The notes below the pieces were generated by a model. It searched no databases and was not told the origin of the DNA. It saw only the letters and a list, made by a program, of their open reading frames with translations. Position numbers and translations under genes: made by a program. From the NCBI GenBank assembly GCA_964432565.1, contig CAYSOA010000001.1, forward strand, positions 129,811-193,810: 64,000 nucleotides of DNA, in the 5' to 3' direction. Within the stretch, counting starts at the first letter, position 1; every line of letters begins with the position of its first letter. Positions 25,515-35,052 of the stretch are shown here, in pieces. The stretch comes from CAIOHW01 sp964432565 (lineage in GTDB: Bacteria > Bdellovibrionota > UBA1018).

Positions 25515-27532
25515 GAGACTTCTCCCTGTGCTTGTTTCCAAATGGAATTCTTCGGGCCCTTGAGGCCTGGGGTGGCCCCTCTGGGCGCATCAAAGTCATG
25601 CGATTGAGCGAGATCTGCACGCAAACGGATGGTAAACGTGCTGCCCTCTCCGGTCCTGCTGGAAACCGAAAGCTCTCCCCAGTGAGCCTCGATGAAATAC
25701 CTGGAAAGATAGAGTCCCAGGCCGGAGCCGCCGATTCTTGCGGTCGCATCGTTCTTTGCTCGATAAAACTTGCTGAATAGGTTCTCCAGCTCGCCCTCGC
25801 TCATGCCGATCCCCTGGTCGATGACCTGAATTTCGAGCCACTCGTTGCGCTCGCGCGTCGTGATGCGAATCGTGGAGTTTGGAGGACTATACTTGAGCGC
25901 GTTGTCGACCAGGTTGTTGAGGACCTTCTGGATGAGCGATGGGTCGAGTCGAATCGGAAAAAGCGGTTCAAGATCGAGTTCGATCGTGCTGCCACGGGCC
26001 TTTGCAAAAGGGAGAAAGCTTTCGCAGCACCTTTCGACAAGCTGGTTCACGTCCTTCGATTCGAGGCGTGGACGAAGACGTGAGCTCTCGATCTTGGCCA
26101 GCTCCAGGATGCTCGAGATGAATCGATTCAGCTCCTCGGTGGAGGCAATCATGTGATTCAAACCCTGCCGGTCCGAGTCGGTGAGCCGGTTTCCTCCCTT
26201 CAGAAGGATCATTTCTGCGAGTCCCTGAATCCTGGCTACGGGAGTCTTCAGGTCATGGGTGACCAGCGACAGGAAGTTGGTCTTGAGCTCTTCGACCTGA
26301 AGCAGAATCTGGTTCTTTCTCTGGTACTCCCAGCGTTTGCGGTATTCGCGAGTCAGGCGGTAGGGAACAGCGAGGTAGTAGCCGAGGAGGATGCCCATGG
26401 AGGGGTGGGCAACTTCCAGCCAGATTCCGCTGCTGCTTCCTGAGCCGAAGATCAGGAGCGATGTCAGCCAGAGCGCTGCCATCATTCCTGCACTGGCGAC
26501 CACTCCCATCAGGGGAGTGGAGCGAAGCACGACGCCGAGGACGGCAGTAGTCGTGGCAAAGGTGCTAACCGTTCTCACCCAGGGGGCCGGGCGGATCAGG
26601 CCATCGTTGCGAAGGATCGAATCCAGGATATTGGCATGAATCGCTGCCTTGCTGGTGGCGTAAGGGGCGCTGGAGTAGGGTGTGAAGGCAAAATTTGAAG
26701 AGTCCTCACGAGTGGCCGTGGCCACGAGCAGGATACGACCCTTCAATTCGGCGGAAGGGATCGTTCCGTCGAGGACGTCTTCGAATGCGATTTCTCGATA
26801 ATTCGATCGAGACGGATCGCCATGGTACCTGAAGTAAAAGTAGCTGGCCTCGATTTCATCGAGCTCAAAAGTGCCGCTCGGACGGTAATCTGCAGCCGCA
26901 AGTCCTGATGACCGCGCAAGCAGCAGGTGAAACCCGGGCTGACCATACAGCGAAAGAAGTGCGCGTCGGGTGACCTTGTCGCGAGCGAAGACGTTTCCGT
27001 CCTTGTGCACCAGGGCCACTCCGTGGGGGATCGCTCCGAGCGGATAGGGGGGGACGATCTCTCCGGTAACATCAAAGGGAGTGCCGACGACGAAAGGAAT
27101 CGAGCGCTCGCTCAGTCTTTCGACCGCCCCGAGAATCCGCCGTGAGAACTCCGGGCGCAGTCGTTGGCTCTGAAGCTGTGAGGCTCGCGTGAGATTGGCG
27201 AGGTATCCGATCGCGCGCGGCTCGTACGACTCGAGCGCTTCAAGGAACCGTGCATGCCACTCCAGCGAAAGCGGAGCCATGTCCTGCAGGGAGACGAGGG
27301 TGGAGTCGCGAATGGTGATGAGAACGATTCGATCGTCAGGGCTGGCCTGGGGCCCGCTTCGAACACGAAGATCAAAGAGGGTCGACTCGATGCCATGAAG
27401 GTCGAACTGCGACAGAACTCCGGTCAGGATGGCTGAGGCGGCGAATGTAAGCGTGATCTTGCCTGCCACTCCCGATTTCGGGAACGGTCTGCGGAGCAGC
27501 CCGAGGATCCGTTTGAAGCCAGATGCGCGCAT
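25511..27532 (-). CDS. CHASE2-domain sensor histidine kinase
   Basis: The 673-residue membrane kinase starts with a membrane helix (about 25-45), has an extracytoplasmic CHASE2 domain (about 50-310, including FDLRVRSGP near its start), about three further helices (about 315-395), a HisKA domain with phospho-acceptor histidine in VTHDLKTP, and a HATPase domain with the N box NNLVDNALKYS, G1 DQGIGM and G2 GGSGLGLYLS. CHASE2 senses unknown extracellular signals. It forms a two-gene operon with the NtrC-type regulator. The first in-frame ATG is used; the upstream 108 bases hold no other gene. Confidence 0.92.
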   Translation of the reverse strand: MRASGFKRILGLLRRPFPKSGVAGKITLTFAASAILTGVLSQFDLHGIESTLFDLRVRSGPQASPDDRIVLITIRDSTLVSLQDMAPLSLEWHARFLEALESYEPRAIGYLANLTRASQLQSQRLRPEFSRRILGAVERLSERSIPFVVGTPFDVTGEIVPPYPLGAIPHGVALVHKDGNVFARDKVTRRALLSLYGQPGFHLLLARSSGLAAADYRPSGTFELDEIEASYFYFRYHGDPSRSNYREIAFEDVLDGTIPSAELKGRILLVATATREDSSNFAFTPYSSAPYATSKAAIHANILDSILRNDGLIRPAPWVRTVSTFATTTAVLGVVLRSTPLMGVVASAGMMAALWLTSLLIFGSGSSSGIWLEVAHPSMGILLGYYLAVPYRLTREYRKRWEYQRKNQILLQVEELKTNFLSLVTHDLKTPVARIQGLAEMILLKGGNRLTDSDRQGLNHMIASTEELNRFISSILELAKIESSRLRPRLESKDVNQLVERCCESFLPFAKARGSTIELDLEPLFPIRLDPSLIQKVLNNLVDNALKYSPPNSTIRITTRERNEWLEIQVIDQGIGMSEGELENLFSKFYRAKNDATARIGGSGLGLYLSRYFIEAHWGELSVSSRTGEGSTFTIRLRADLAQSHDFDAPRGATPGLKGPKNSIWKQAQGEVS

Positions 27533-27640
27533 TCGACAGGAGACTGAGCAACTGCCGTTCCAGTGCAGATGGGCGTTGATCTCACTGGGGTTTTCAGGCT
27601 GGTGTCAGGGCGGCCCTGTCGAAAGTTTAGACAGTTGTTC

Positions 27641-28432
27641 CTAGAATCGCCTCTCGGATGAGAGAGTGAATTCCATTCGACGGTTCTTTCGCCGGCCCTC
27701 GTTCGTAGAGCTGCTGGTGTAGGGCTTTCGGGGGCCGACCCCCGCCGGAAGGACGCGTTCCTCTTTTACGAAGTCCTTTTGGACGAGAAACTTCATGACG
27801 GCGACCGCCCGAGTGAGTGCAAATTCGAACTGCGATCCGGCCTCGCCTTCGCCCACGGGCTGATCATCCGTATGCCCCTCGATGCGCACGTAGCCCGGGT
27901 AGCTCTCGAGAATGCGTCCCAGCCGGGTCATGTACTTGAACGCACTGGGCTTGAGCTCTGTGGAGCCCGGATTGAAGAGCAGATCTTCGGGAACTGAAAA
28001 GCGCAGCGTATCGATGCTGACATCCAGTCCATAGAGCTGGTCTTCCATCACCTCCTGGGCGAGCTCGCCCAGCTTCTCGTGCGCCATCTTCTGCTGCTGA
28101 ACGGGACGCAGGGGCTTTTCGACCAGCTCTGCCGGAACGTCTCCATTGGCGCCCTTGAGCAGGCTGTCTCCTGCGCCGGGTTCCTCTCCAAGCGGGTTCG
28201 TGACTTCTGACTGCGGGTCACGGCCTGCGCTGTAGGGTGTGTTCGGATGGTTGAAGTAGTGCGCAACAGCCTGCTTCGTTTCCTCATCCGCCCCGAGTAG
28301 CCACATCACGAGGAAGAAGCACATCATGGCGGTCACGAAGTCGGCGTAGGCCACTTTCCACGCGCCCCCGTGGGCACCTCCGTGGCCTCCGCCCTTCTTC
28401 TTCTTGATGATGATGACTGGTGCGTCTGCCAT
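27641..28432 (-). CDS. motB: Flagellar stator protein MotB
   Basis: MotB anchors the stator to peptidoglycan and supplies the ion-binding residue of the flagellar motor. The 263-residue product has a Lys/Gly/His-rich N-terminus, one membrane helix (about 28-47) with the critical aspartate D31 (YADFVTAMMCFF), a plug/linker region and a C-terminal OmpA-like domain (IEGHTDDQPVG). The start is two bases after motA's stop. Absence of Tyr/Ser features of PomB suggests nothing firm about H+ versus Na+. Confidence 0.94.
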   Translation of the reverse strand: MADAPVIIIKKKKGGGHGGAHGGAWKVAYADFVTAMMCFFLVMWLLGADEETKQAVAHYFNHPNTPYSAGRDPQSEVTNPLGEEPGAGDSLLKGANGDVPAELVEKPLRPVQQQKMAHEKLGELAQEVMEDQLYGLDVSIDTLRFSVPEDLLFNPGSTELKPSAFKYMTRLGRILESYPGYVRIEGHTDDQPVGEGEAGSQFEFALTRAVAVMKFLVQKDFVKEERVLPAGVGPRKPYTSSSTNEGRRKNRRMEFTLSSERRF

Positions 28433-28434
28433 GG

Positions 28435-29301
28435 TTATGCCGCAGCCTTGCCTGCGCCTGAGGTGGCCTTGTCGACTTCCTCGAACGTCGGACGGTACTC
28501 GGAGGGAATGGAGCGCCGGGCGAACTCGACGCAAACCTTCGGCGAGCAGTTCTTCGCGTAGGCCAGAAGCGCCGACTTGATGACGCTCATCAGCTTCCCG
28601 CTCTCCTGGTTGTTGAGTTCCATCTTGGCTGCCAGTGGCTGCAGAAATCCGTAGGAAATCAGAATGCCGATGAAGGTACCCACGAGGGCCGCGGCAACCG
28701 AGTTACCGACGGCCTCTTTTCCTTCAGAGAGCTTACCCATCGTGTGGACGACCCCGAGAACGGCGGCAACGATGCCCAGCCCAGGCATGGCGTCACCTGT
28801 CTTCTGGACGAGCCCCGGGGCCCGAGCCTCTTCTTCGTGAACGGCCAGAATATCGGCGTCCATGAGTTCTTCGAGATCGTAGGGGCTCATGGGCGAACTG
28901 ATTTGCACCTTGAGTGTGTCGCAGATGAACTCGAGCGCGTGATGGTTGTGCAGCATCGCGGGATACTTTTTGAAGATGTCCGAGGCCTCGGGTTTTTCAA
29001 CGTGCGGTTCGAGCGAGAGCGGGTTGGCCTTTGCAGTTTTGGTCAGCTCGAAAAGAAGCATGAGCGCTTCCATATACGCTGCCTTCGAGATCGGAGCGCC
29101 CTTGAGGGAGGCAAGGACCTGATGAACCAGTGCCTTCAGGCCTCCCGGACTGGTGGAGGTCAGAAGGCCGCCGATGCCGGCGCCACCGATGATGATGTAC
29201 TCGGAAGGCTGCCAGAGAACGTCGAGGTGGCCGCCCCCAACGAGCGCGTAACCTCCGAAGACGCAGAACATGACGATGACGGCACCGACAATGACGAGCA
29301 T
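28435..29301 (-). CDS. motA: Flagellar stator protein MotA
   Basis: MotA forms the pentameric stator ring that couples ion flow to rotor torque. The 288-residue protein has four membrane segments (about 3-20, 27-50, 160-185, 195-220), the motif GDAMPGLGIVAAVLGVVHTMG and the cytoplasmic loop with charged residues that contact FliG. The ATG giving MLVIVG is chosen since AGAGGAACGGG lies upstream; a GTG seven codons earlier lacks a ribosome site. motA-motB is a stand-alone operon with no other flagellar genes nearby except fliL about 5 kb away. Confidence 0.95.
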   Translation of the reverse strand: MLVIVGAVIVMFCVFGGYALVGGGHLDVLWQPSEYIIIGGAGIGGLLTSTSPGGLKALVHQVLASLKGAPISKAAYMEALMLLFELTKTAKANPLSLEPHVEKPEASDIFKKYPAMLHNHHALEFICDTLKVQISSPMSPYDLEELMDADILAVHEEEARAPGLVQKTGDAMPGLGIVAAVLGVVHTMGKLSEGKEAVGNSVAAALVGTFIGILISYGFLQPLAAKMELNNQESGKLMSVIKSALLAYAKNCSPKVCVEFARRSIPSEYRPTFEEVDKATSGAGKAAA

Positions 29302-29428
29302 GGTTTTTCCCGTTCCTCTCACCGACGTATCGCCGGGATCAGTGCAAACCCTGAGGGAAAAGAATCGGGCAGGGGAGAGGCAGGGACTTTAGGGGGCTGT
29401 CAGGCGTTTGGCACCAGCCAACGGAAAG

Positions 29429-31765
29429 TCAGTCGTGGATGACGGAAGGACCTGGTGGGCGTTCATCCTCTGCGCAGCTCTCCTCGGAGGGCTCGTGTCC
29501 CTGGATGTAGCGTTCCTGGAGAGTCTGCTCGAGGGGACATCCCGGCGCCGCTCTCCATCCGGTTTTACGATCGACACGTACTTCGACCAGATGGGGGCTG
29601 GAAGGGAACGGGGTGACGGGCTCCCCCTCATGGGCTGCCTTCATGAATTCGGTCCAGATGGGAAGCGCAGCCCCGGCCCCTGTGAGCTTCGGCAGTTTTT
29701 TCGATTCGGGGGGAACCTGGTCCCAGCCGACCCAGACGACCGTGCTGAGCTGTGGAGTGAAGCCGGCGAACCAGCTGTCGCGATGTTGGCTGGTCGTTCC
29801 GGTCTTGCCGGCAGCGGGACGATCCCAGCCCCATTTGCGGGCAACGGCTGCCGTTCCCTCCGAGAAGACACTGGCCATCATGTCGATCAGGAGATCGACC
29901 GAGGCAGGATCGGCAACCCACTGGGGCCGATGTACGAATCGAGCGATGGTGGTTCCCTCGCTGTCGACGATGGCACGGATCACGGTGAGTTCGTCGGTGC
30001 GACCGTGGTTCGCAATGGCCGAATACACCTTGAGAAGCTCGACTGGTGAGAGTTCCGCCACGCCCAGTGCCAGCGATGGAACCTCGGGCAGGTCCTCGGT
30101 CACTCCCAGGGCATGAGCCGTGTTGATGACTTCGCGGATTCCGATTTCATGCGCGAGTCGAGCAGCGGCCGTATTGACGGAGCGGGCGAGGGCCTGACGC
30201 AGGTTGATCCATCCGAGAAACTCCGGCTCGTAATTTCTGGGGGACCAGCTCTGTCGACTGCGGTCATATTGGAGCGTGAACGGAGCGTCTTCGATTGGAT
30301 AGCCGGGACCGAAGGACACCCCTTGGTCGTCACGGCGCTTCTGCAGGGCGGCAAGAAAGAGGATCGGCTTGAAGGTCGATCCCACCTGGCGTTTCATGTT
30401 CAGGATGCGGTTGAACGTCGACTCCTGGTAGTTTTTGCCTCCGACCAGCGCTCGAATGTACCCGGTCGAGTGCTCGACGGCCGCCAGGGCTCCCTCGAGC
30501 CTTCCGATCTCCGCTCGCTTCGTAGGGTTGAGAGACTTCTCGAGTCGCTCCACTCCGGTGGCAACCGCCCTCTGCGCCTGAAGGTTCACGTCGCTGAGAA
30601 GCGTGGTGTAGACGCTCAGTCCGAGATCGGCGATCGGTCGATCCGGAAAGCGCTCTGCGAGGCTCTTTTCGAGCTCTGCCTTCACATAGTCGACAAAGTA
30701 AGGGGCCTTGTTGCTCGCCGTTCCCTGCGGAGGCGCGAGCCGCAGAGGGGATCGAAGGGCCTTTTCCAGTTCCTCGCCCGCGATGTGCCCGGTTTCGTGC
30801 ATCTTGCGCAGCACGAGCTTCTGTCTTTCGACGGCACGCTCTCGATACCGATAAGGGGAGTAATAGCTGGGACCTCGAATGAGGGCCGCCATCAGTGCGG
30901 CTTCGTGGAGCGAGATTTCCTCAAGGCTCTTGCCGAAAAAGTGCTTCGCGCCCTCGCCCACGCCGTGGATCTCGAGGCTTCCGATCTGCCCCAGATACAC
31001 CTCGTTCAGGTACCTCTCGAGAATCTCTTCCTTCGAGAAGCGCAGCTCCAGCAGCAATGACAAGAGCACCTCATTCGCCTTCTTGAAGAGGTCCTTGTCG
31101 TGCCGCTGCATCAGATTCTTGACCAGTTGCTGGGTAATCGTGCTGCCACCCTGGGCCAGCCGCATCTGACGCAGGTTGACCCAGATCGCCCGTGCCAGGC
31201 CCCGCCAGTCGAGTCCGATGTGCTCTAGAAAGTGCTGGTCCTCGATGGCCAGAATCGCCTGCCAGACGGGAGCGGGAATGTCGGCAAGCGACTTCCACTC
31301 ACGCACCTGTTTCGAGGTGGCACCACCCGAGTTCATCGCGCCGATCAGCTCGGGCTCGAGAAAAACTTCAGGCAGCTCTGCTTCTTCAGTTCGAATCGAG
31401 ACGAGCTCGGCATTTGGTCTCGAATCCTCGAACTCAAGAACGAGCGGTGTCGCCTTGTCTGCGAGTTTCCAGGTCGGATGATCTGACGGAATCAGAGAAT
31501 CCGGATAGCGAATGGGATGCAGCGTGAAACGAATCTCGGCGTCACTCGCCACTTGAGAGTAGCCCAGCGTGCGAAGGCGCTCTTCAAGCAGGAAGCGCGG
31601 CATTCCGGCGGCCACGCGAGTCACATCCGAATATAAACGCGTCGGAACCCACTCCTGCTGCGTCTGAAAGCTGGTTTCGAGCTGTCGAAAGAGCACGCCC
31701 AGATACACGGCGAGCGCGAGGAGCGGGGTCATCAAAAGAGCGGTGACGCTGAGGAAGCGGCGCAT
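29429..31765 (-). CDS. mrcB: Bifunctional penicillin-binding protein, PBP1b-like
   Basis: This class A PBP polymerises and crosslinks peptidoglycan. The 778-residue product has a cytoplasmic start and membrane helix (about 4-25), a UB2H-like domain (about 35-110, the LpoB-binding domain of E. coli PBP1b), a GT51 transglycosylase domain with catalytic E175 (EDQHF), and a transpeptidase domain with S463-T-F-K466, S529-V-N and K654-T-G. The UB2H domain points to PBP1b rather than PBP1a; no lpoB gene is seen. The start is the ATG giving MRRFLS, with AAGGAG 12 bases upstream; an ATG 18 codons earlier overlaps the divergent gene. Confidence 0.93.
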   Translation of the reverse strand: MRRFLSVTALLMTPLLALAVYLGVLFRQLETSFQTQQEWVPTRLYSDVTRVAAGMPRFLLEERLRTLGYSQVASDAEIRFTLHPIRYPDSLIPSDHPTWKLADKATPLVLEFEDSRPNAELVSIRTEEAELPEVFLEPELIGAMNSGGATSKQVREWKSLADIPAPVWQAILAIEDQHFLEHIGLDWRGLARAIWVNLRQMRLAQGGSTITQQLVKNLMQRHDKDLFKKANEVLLSLLLELRFSKEEILERYLNEVYLGQIGSLEIHGVGEGAKHFFGKSLEEISLHEAALMAALIRGPSYYSPYRYRERAVERQKLVLRKMHETGHIAGEELEKALRSPLRLAPPQGTASNKAPYFVDYVKAELEKSLAERFPDRPIADLGLSVYTTLLSDVNLQAQRAVATGVERLEKSLNPTKRAEIGRLEGALAAVEHSTGYIRALVGGKNYQESTFNRILNMKRQVGSTFKPILFLAALQKRRDDQGVSFGPGYPIEDAPFTLQYDRSRQSWSPRNYEPEFLGWINLRQALARSVNTAAARLAHEIGIREVINTAHALGVTEDLPEVPSLALGVAELSPVELLKVYSAIANHGRTDELTVIRAIVDSEGTTIARFVHRPQWVADPASVDLLIDMMASVFSEGTAAVARKWGWDRPAAGKTGTTSQHRDSWFAGFTPQLSTVVWVGWDQVPPESKKLPKLTGAGAALPIWTEFMKAAHEGEPVTPFPSSPHLVEVRVDRKTGWRAAPGCPLEQTLQERYIQGHEPSEESCAEDERPPGPSVIHD

Positions 31766-31839
31766 TGGACCGGGAATCTCCTTGACGGAGAAAATAGCCG
31801 TCCATAGAACCAACATCAATGGCAGGAGGCTTCAAAGGT

Positions 31840-33279
31840 ATGAAAAAGATGAGGATTTCGAATGGCTCGCCGCTCGCGGCGTGGCTCAGGGGCTCGGTGG
31901 CGGCGATTTTGACGAGCATGATGCTGACCGCTTCGCCGGCGCGGGCGCTCGATCTCGACTGGTCGGGCGACTTTTGGGCCGAAAACCACTGGATCAACAA
32001 CTACCGGATGAACTCGGCCAACGCGACCAGCGGCGGTTACTCGATTCCGGGTCCGGACAAGACGGCCCAGTTTCAAACCCTCTTTTTTCGACTCAAACCT
32101 CGGGTCATCGTCAACGACAACGTCTACCTGCACAGTGAGCTCTGGTTCGGTTCGCCCGCTTACGGCGTTTTTGGAGACGCCCCTCCTTTGGACAAGGACC
32201 GACGGTCGTTCAACTCAACGCTCTCGGGCGGCGGAGTGGTCAGTGCCCAGCGTTTTTGGGCCGAAGTGCTGACCGATGTGGGCAACCTGCATGTGGGCCG
32301 TGCGCCGCTGCACTGGGGCCTCGGGCTGGTCTGGAACTCGGGCGATGGGCTATTTAATCGCTTTCAGTCCACGGGCGATCTGGTGCGCCTCATGTCGCGC
32401 TTCGGAGCGTTTTCAGTCGGTCTGGCTTCGATCAAGTACACAACCGGCGGATCGGTATTGGGGAACAACCTTTCCGACTACTCGGCGTCTCTCAAGTACG
32501 ACAACCAGGATGAAGATTTTGAAGTGGGCGTGAACTTTTTGCGTCGAGTGGGCGGCGGGTATGTCTCGTTTGGTGACCCGGACGCGAACTCGGATGTCAA
32601 CACGACCACCTGGGACGTATTTACGCGCAAGAAGTTCGGAAAGCTCGAGCTCTCGGCCGAAGCGCCGATCGTCAGTGGCAAGGTCAGCGGGGTCGAGTAC
32701 AGCACCTACGCCCTCGCCCTCGAAGGAAAGTATGACCTGAGCGATGCTTGGAACTTCTCCACCAAGCTCGGGCATGTGCCCGGACAGAACGGCGATCAGT
32801 CGAAGTATCGGGGTTTCTTCCTGCACCCCAACTACAAGCTGGGGCTGATTCTCTTTAATTACCAGCTGGCCAATCTCGCGGGTACCAATGCGGGTGTCGA
32901 TGCAAACGGGTCGGCCTTCAATGCACCGATCACCAATGCCAAGTACCTGCAGCTTTCGGGTGACTACACTCGCGGCAAGTGGCAGTTTCGCGGGTCGTGG
33001 ATCTATGCGCTGGCCAACGAGACGGCGGGAACCACAGGAACATTTTACAACCACTGGGATCGCGACTTTCAGACGGCCGGCGGGTCGGTGGCTCAGGGCT
33101 CGTCGCTGGGCTGGGAGCTCGATCTGGGGGCGACCCTTCAGTGGGATGACCACTTCGAGTTCAGGGCCGATGCCGGTATTTTCATGCCGGGAGATTTCTT
33201 CAAGTACACGGCGACCGATCCGCAGAATCAAACGGGTACCGTCGCAGCCGTCGTGTTTGGGCTCGGCACTCGGTTCTGA
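31840..33279 (+). CDS. Outer-membrane beta-barrel protein
   Basis: The 479-residue product has a signal peptide (about 1-34, cleavage after ARA), then alternating beta-strand patterns rich in aromatic and glycine residues and a C-terminal phenylalanine, the usual outer-membrane sorting signal. It resembles porin-like or capsule-assembly-type barrels but no family is certain. AGGAGG ten bases upstream decides the start over the earlier ATG at 31819. It diverges from the PBP gene and ends right next to the convergent fliL. Confidence 0.82.
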   Translation: MKKMRISNGSPLAAWLRGSVAAILTSMMLTASPARALDLDWSGDFWAENHWINNYRMNSANATSGGYSIPGPDKTAQFQTLFFRLKPRVIVNDNVYLHSELWFGSPAYGVFGDAPPLDKDRRSFNSTLSGGGVVSAQRFWAEVLTDVGNLHVGRAPLHWGLGLVWNSGDGLFNRFQSTGDLVRLMSRFGAFSVGLASIKYTTGGSVLGNNLSDYSASLKYDNQDEDFEVGVNFLRRVGGGYVSFGDPDANSDVNTTTWDVFTRKKFGKLELSAEAPIVSGKVSGVEYSTYALALEGKYDLSDAWNFSTKLGHVPGQNGDQSKYRGFFLHPNYKLGLILFNYQLANLAGTNAGVDANGSAFNAPITNAKYLQLSGDYTRGKWQFRGSWIYALANETAGTTGTFYNHWDRDFQTAGGSVAQGSSLGWELDLGATLQWDDHFEFRADAGIFMPGDFFKYTATDPQNQTGTVAAVVFGLGTRF

Positions 33280-33813
33280 TTACTGGACGACGAACTCCGT
33301 GAAGTAGACGTCGGTCACAAGGGCTTCTTTGACGAGCTGGTTGGCCGTTTCGCGAAGCTGGCTGCGAAGCAGAAAGCGGCCCTGCACGGAGGTCAGGTCC
33401 TGGTAGGCACGCTTGCCGACCAGGGTGAGCAGGCGATCTTCGATGAGAGGGCGAACCTCTTCGAGCTTCGCCTGGGCTTCGTGGTCGACTGTGGCCAGGG
33501 TCAGTCCAATGGTTGCGTAGTGAATCTTTCCCTGCCCTCCGGAGTCGGAAGGGGAGGGGTCGAGGTTGACGGTGACGGGTTTGAACACCAGTGAGCCGGG
33601 GGGGCCCACCGGCTGCTTTTTTTCGTGTTTTTTTGCCAGGCGAGTCCGTTCGCTGCCTTCGGTGATGGGGGGGCGCTTGTAGAGGATCTTGGTGTAAACC
33701 ACCATGCCGATAGCACCCAAGGCAGCCAGAAGGTTCACTCCCAGAAGAAGAACGACCAAGGGCGGTTTTGCGCGCGGTTTTTTTTCCTCAGGGGCTTTTT
33801 GCTCGGCCGACAT
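33280..33813 (-). CDS. fliL: Flagellar basal-body-associated protein FliL
   Basis: FliL is a single-pass inner-membrane protein that surrounds or stabilises flagellar stators. The 177-residue product has a cytoplasmic basic start, one membrane helix (about 18-40), a Pro/Lys-rich linker and the periplasmic FliL (SPFH-like) domain ending in TDVYFTEFVVQ, the conserved FliL tail (ALVTDVYFTEF). Placed a few kilobases from motAB, which fits its stator role, but not in the same operon. Upstream is the terminator of the alanine dehydrogenase gene. Confidence 0.85.
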   Translation of the reverse strand: MSAEQKAPEEKKPRAKPPLVVLLLGVNLLAALGAIGMVVYTKILYKRPPITEGSERTRLAKKHEKKQPVGPPGSLVFKPVTVNLDPSPSDSGGQGKIHYATIGLTLATVDHEAQAKLEEVRPLIEDRLLTLVGKRAYQDLTSVQGRFLLRSQLRETANQLVKEALVTDVYFTEFVVQ

Positions 33814-33848
33814 GCCTTGATTGTAGCCTGCAGCGGCAAGGGTGGTCG

Positions 33849-33884
33849 AAAAAAAACCCCGGCCGCCGAAAGGGGCCGGGGTTT
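33849..33884 (-). terminator. Intrinsic terminator after alanine dehydrogenase
   Basis: On the minus strand an 8-base-pair GC-only stem (33857-33864 with 33874-33881) and a nine-base loop are followed by eight T residues. It lies 27 bases after the ald stop and separates it from fliL. Confidence 0.9.
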
Positions 33885-33910
33885 CTGTTTGAAGCGCGCG
33901 GAGCGCCCAA

Positions 33911-35017
33911 CTAGAGGCGAACGGGCTCGTAAGGTAGGCCGAGATCATCGGCGACCTGCTTGTACGCCACCTTGCCGTTCAAAATATTGACGCCCTTCAG
34001 AAGTGCAGCGTCCTTCGCGACGGCGTCCTTCCAGCCCATGTTGGCCAGCATCACGGCGTACTTCATGGTGACGTTGGTCAAGGCGTAGGTGGACGTGCGC
34101 GGCACGGCGCCCGGCATGTTTGGGACGGCGTAATGGATCACGCCGTCCACCGTGTAGGTCGGATGTTCGTGACTGGTGGGACGGCAGGTTTCTACGGATC
34201 CCCCTTGGTCCACGGCCACATCGACCACCACGGATCCGGGCTGCATGCGCGAAATCATTTCGCGAGTGACGAGCTTCGGTGCCTTCGCGCCGGTTACCAG
34301 AACGGCACCGATGACGAGGTCGGCATGGGTGACGGCCTTCTCGACCTGCTCGCTGTTGGAGTAGAGCGTCGTGATTTCGTTCTTGAAGATGTCCGACAGG
34401 TAATCCAGTCGGTGCACATTGACGTCGAGAATCGAGACGCGAGCACCGAGGCCTACGGCCATCTTTGCCGAGTTGATACCGACGACGCCGCCGCCAAGTA
34501 CCACGACATTCGCTCGGTCGACGCCCGTGACACCGCCCAGAAGCATCCCCTTGCCGCCATGGTCGTGCTGCAGGTACGTGGCACCGATCTGGGTCGCCAT
34601 GCGGCCAGCAACGGCTGACATGGGGGCCAGAAGGGGCAGCGAGCCGTCGGCTGGCTGAATGGTTTCGTAAGCGATGCCCACGATCTTGCGCTCCATCAGG
34701 GCCTTGGTCAGGCGCTCGTCGGCGGCGAGGTGCAGGTAGGTGTACAGGATCTGGCCTTCACGAAGCAGCGGATACTCTTCGGGCAGCGGCTCCTTGACCT
34801 TCACGATCATGTCGGCCTTGTCGAAGACTTCCTTGGCGGTCTCGATGATGGTCGCGCCGGCCTTGCGATAATCCTCGTCGGAAATTCCGGCTCCCACGCC
34901 GGCGTTGTGCTGAATCAGCACTTTGTGGCCGGCCTGGGTCAGTGCGCGGACACCCGCCACCACCATGCCAACCCGGTTTTCCTTGTTCTTAATTTCCTTG
35001 GGGACGCCAACGATCAT
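33911..35017 (-). CDS. ald: Alanine dehydrogenase
   Basis: Ald interconverts L-alanine and pyruvate with ammonia and NADH. The 368-residue product has the normal length. It shows MIVGVPKEIKNKENRVG at the start, KVKEPLPEEYPLL, HLAADERLTKAL and the Rossmann motif VVVLGGGVVGINSAKMA. GAGG five bases before the ATG fixes the start. Monocistronic with its own terminator. Confidence 0.96.
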   Translation of the reverse strand: MIVGVPKEIKNKENRVGMVVAGVRALTQAGHKVLIQHNAGVGAGISDEDYRKAGATIIETAKEVFDKADMIVKVKEPLPEEYPLLREGQILYTYLHLAADERLTKALMERKIVGIAYETIQPADGSLPLLAPMSAVAGRMATQIGATYLQHDHGGKGMLLGGVTGVDRANVVVLGGGVVGINSAKMAVGLGARVSILDVNVHRLDYLSDIFKNEITTLYSNSEQVEKAVTHADLVIGAVLVTGAKAPKLVTREMISRMQPGSVVVDVAVDQGGSVETCRPTSHEHPTYTVDGVIHYAVPNMPGAVPRTSTYALTNVTMKYAVMLANMGWKDAVAKDAALLKGVNILNGKVAYKQVADDLGLPYEPVRL

Positions 35018-35052
35018 GGGGACCTCATCAGTAAGCTGGTGGCACACCCGTG

